Assembly (NCBI RefSeq): GCF_031312535.1
Contig: NZ_CP133594.1
Location: forward strand, 1,736,001-1,800,000
Length of the DNA: 64,000 bases
Source of the DNA: Methanolobus mangrovi
GTDB taxonomy: Archaea > Halobacteriota > Methanosarcinia > Methanosarcinales > Methanosarcinaceae
Direction of reading: 5' to 3'
Program-made: the position numbers and the translations under genes
The notes under the pieces: model-generated
What the model was told of the DNA's origin: nothing
Databases searched by the model: none
Seen by the model: only the letters and a program-made list of their open reading frames with translations
In this document: one piece after another, positions 63,262 to 64,000 of the stretch
Position numbering within the stretch: position 1 is the first letter of the stretch
Layout: every line of letters starts with the position of its first letter

Positions 63262-64000
63262 TTGAAGGTCCTTATCATAGGCGGTACCGGTGAAATGGGA
63301 CAGTGGTTCACTCCTTTTTTTAAGAACCACGGTTACGAGGTCGTTGTCTGGGGCAGCAGCGGAAAGACAGAGATAGCAGAGAGAATGGGAGTTGAGTTTG
63401 CCCGTGATATTGATGCTGCAATAAGCACCAGTGACATTGTTATCGTAACAGTACCCATCAACATCACCGAAAAGGTCATCAGTGAAACAGCACCTAAAAT
63501 GAAGAGTGGAAGCCTTCTTATGGATTTCACTTCCCTGAAGGTCGGACCCACTGAAGCTATGAAGAAGTATGCTCCCGAAGATGTGGAGATACTCGGCACC
63601 CACCCTATGTTCGGACCATCCATTCCAAGTCTGCACGGACAGATTTTCATTCTAACACCAATTAACGGACGATGTGAGAAATGGTTCCCGATCATGCGCT
63701 CACTTTTTGAGGACAACGGTGCACATATCGAAGTCATCACTCCCGCAGAGCACGACAGGTTCGTTTCCGTTGTGCAGGGACTTACTCACTTTGCTTACAT
63801 CACCATCGGTACGACCTTTGACCGGCTTGATTTCAGTGTGAATGAATCAAGGCGCTTCATGAGTCCGGTCTACGACATCATGCTTGATTTCGTTGGCAGG
63901 ATACTTGGACAGAACCCTTATCTCTATGCATATATCCAGATGGAGAACCCGGAAGTTCTAAAGGTGCATGATGCTTTCATGCAGCAGTGCAGCGAGATGT
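63262..64000 (+). CDS. tyrA: Prephenate dehydrogenase, C-terminus cut by window edge
   Basis: A TTG start at 63262 follows GGAGGGC. The first 246 residues show the NAD motif VLIIGGTGEMGQWFTPFF, VTVPINITEKVI, GTHPMFGPSIPSLHGQIF and QGLTHFAYITIGTTFD, typical of archaeal prephenate dehydrogenase. It turns prephenate to 4-hydroxyphenylpyruvate in tyrosine synthesis and continues the aro operon two bases after aroE. The end, which may hold further domains, is outside. Confidence 0.9.
   Translation, partial: MKVLIIGGTGEMGQWFTPFFKNHGYEVVVWGSSGKTEIAERMGVEFARDIDAAISTSDIVIVTVPINITEKVISETAPKMKSGSLLMDFTSLKVGPTEAMKKYAPEDVEILGTHPMFGPSIPSLHGQIFILTPINGRCEKWFPIMRSLFEDNGAHIEVITPAEHDRFVSVVQGLTHFAYITIGTTFDRLDFSVNESRRFMSPVYDIMLDFVGRILGQNPYLYAYIQMENPEVLKVHDAFMQQCSEM

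Noticed and set aside
1-64000. Pyrrolysine-type in-frame amber readthrough
   Set aside because: No methylamine methyltransferase gene and no gene continuing across a TAG was seen.

Overview
The window is chromosomal DNA of a methylotrophic methanogenic archaeon of the Methanosarcinaceae. A Methanolobus-, Methanococcoides- or Methanomethylovorans-like genome is my best guess. The evidence is the MC1 chromatin protein, F420:NADP oxidoreductase, HdrC/HdrB homologues, an archaeosine radical-SAM enzyme, MptA, split GMP synthase, archaeal S17e, a split glutamate synthase with an FrhB-like subunit, the archaeal aro pathway (ADTH synthase and DHQ synthase II) and archaeal-type promoters. Many ribosome binding sites have the GGTGATC form, and GTG/TTG starts are common.

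Layout. 1-4255: cell-surface and transport genes on the minus strand. These are a partial secreted transglutaminase-like protein and a three-gene MacB-like ABC operon with an exported CARDB-type partner. 4349-9472: a tandemly duplicated module, the least familiar part of the window. Each copy encodes an anchored beta/coiled-coil protein, a membrane-spanning winged-helix regulator, a leader with four conserved hairpins, and a small protein of about 65 residues. Four of the five promoters around this module share an upstream motif closely. One of these four drives the exported repeat protein at 10137. 10137-14630: two exported acidic proteins, F420:NADP oxidoreductase, glutamine synthetase and a GNAT enzyme. 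14724-20740: nitrogen assimilation, with a four-gene glutamate synthase operon and a second glutamine synthetase carrying an NrpR-like operator. 21052-35638: HdrCB, tRNA-Arg, arginine-related enzymes, MptA, MC1, ArgB, RaSEA, GMP synthetase, RecQ, a small basic protein, an A24 peptidase and an Hps-RraA fusion without a visible ATG start.

35736-44345: pyrBI, rps17e-dapA-dapB, Pol IV, a methyltransferase/ATP-grasp fusion and two short ferritin-like proteins. 44455-51477: pirin, then an AT-rich insert with a possibly frameshifted membrane gene between an intact NTPase gene and a decayed second copy of it, then small conserved genes and purine salvage (MTA/MTI phosphorylase and a phosphoribosyltransferase). 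51620-54803: two initiator tRNA-Met genes in tandem, an EamA transporter, SRP54 and the GMP synthase glutaminase. 54949-57973: three exported genes with cohesin and dockerin modules. 58232-64000: a two-domain KaiC-like ATPase and the shikimate operon, which ends in a tyrA cut by the window edge.

Together the genes describe nitrogen assimilation (two GS and an apparently F420-linked GOGAT), amino-acid and nucleotide synthesis, and several surface systems. No CRISPR array, rRNA, transposase or phage gene was seen.
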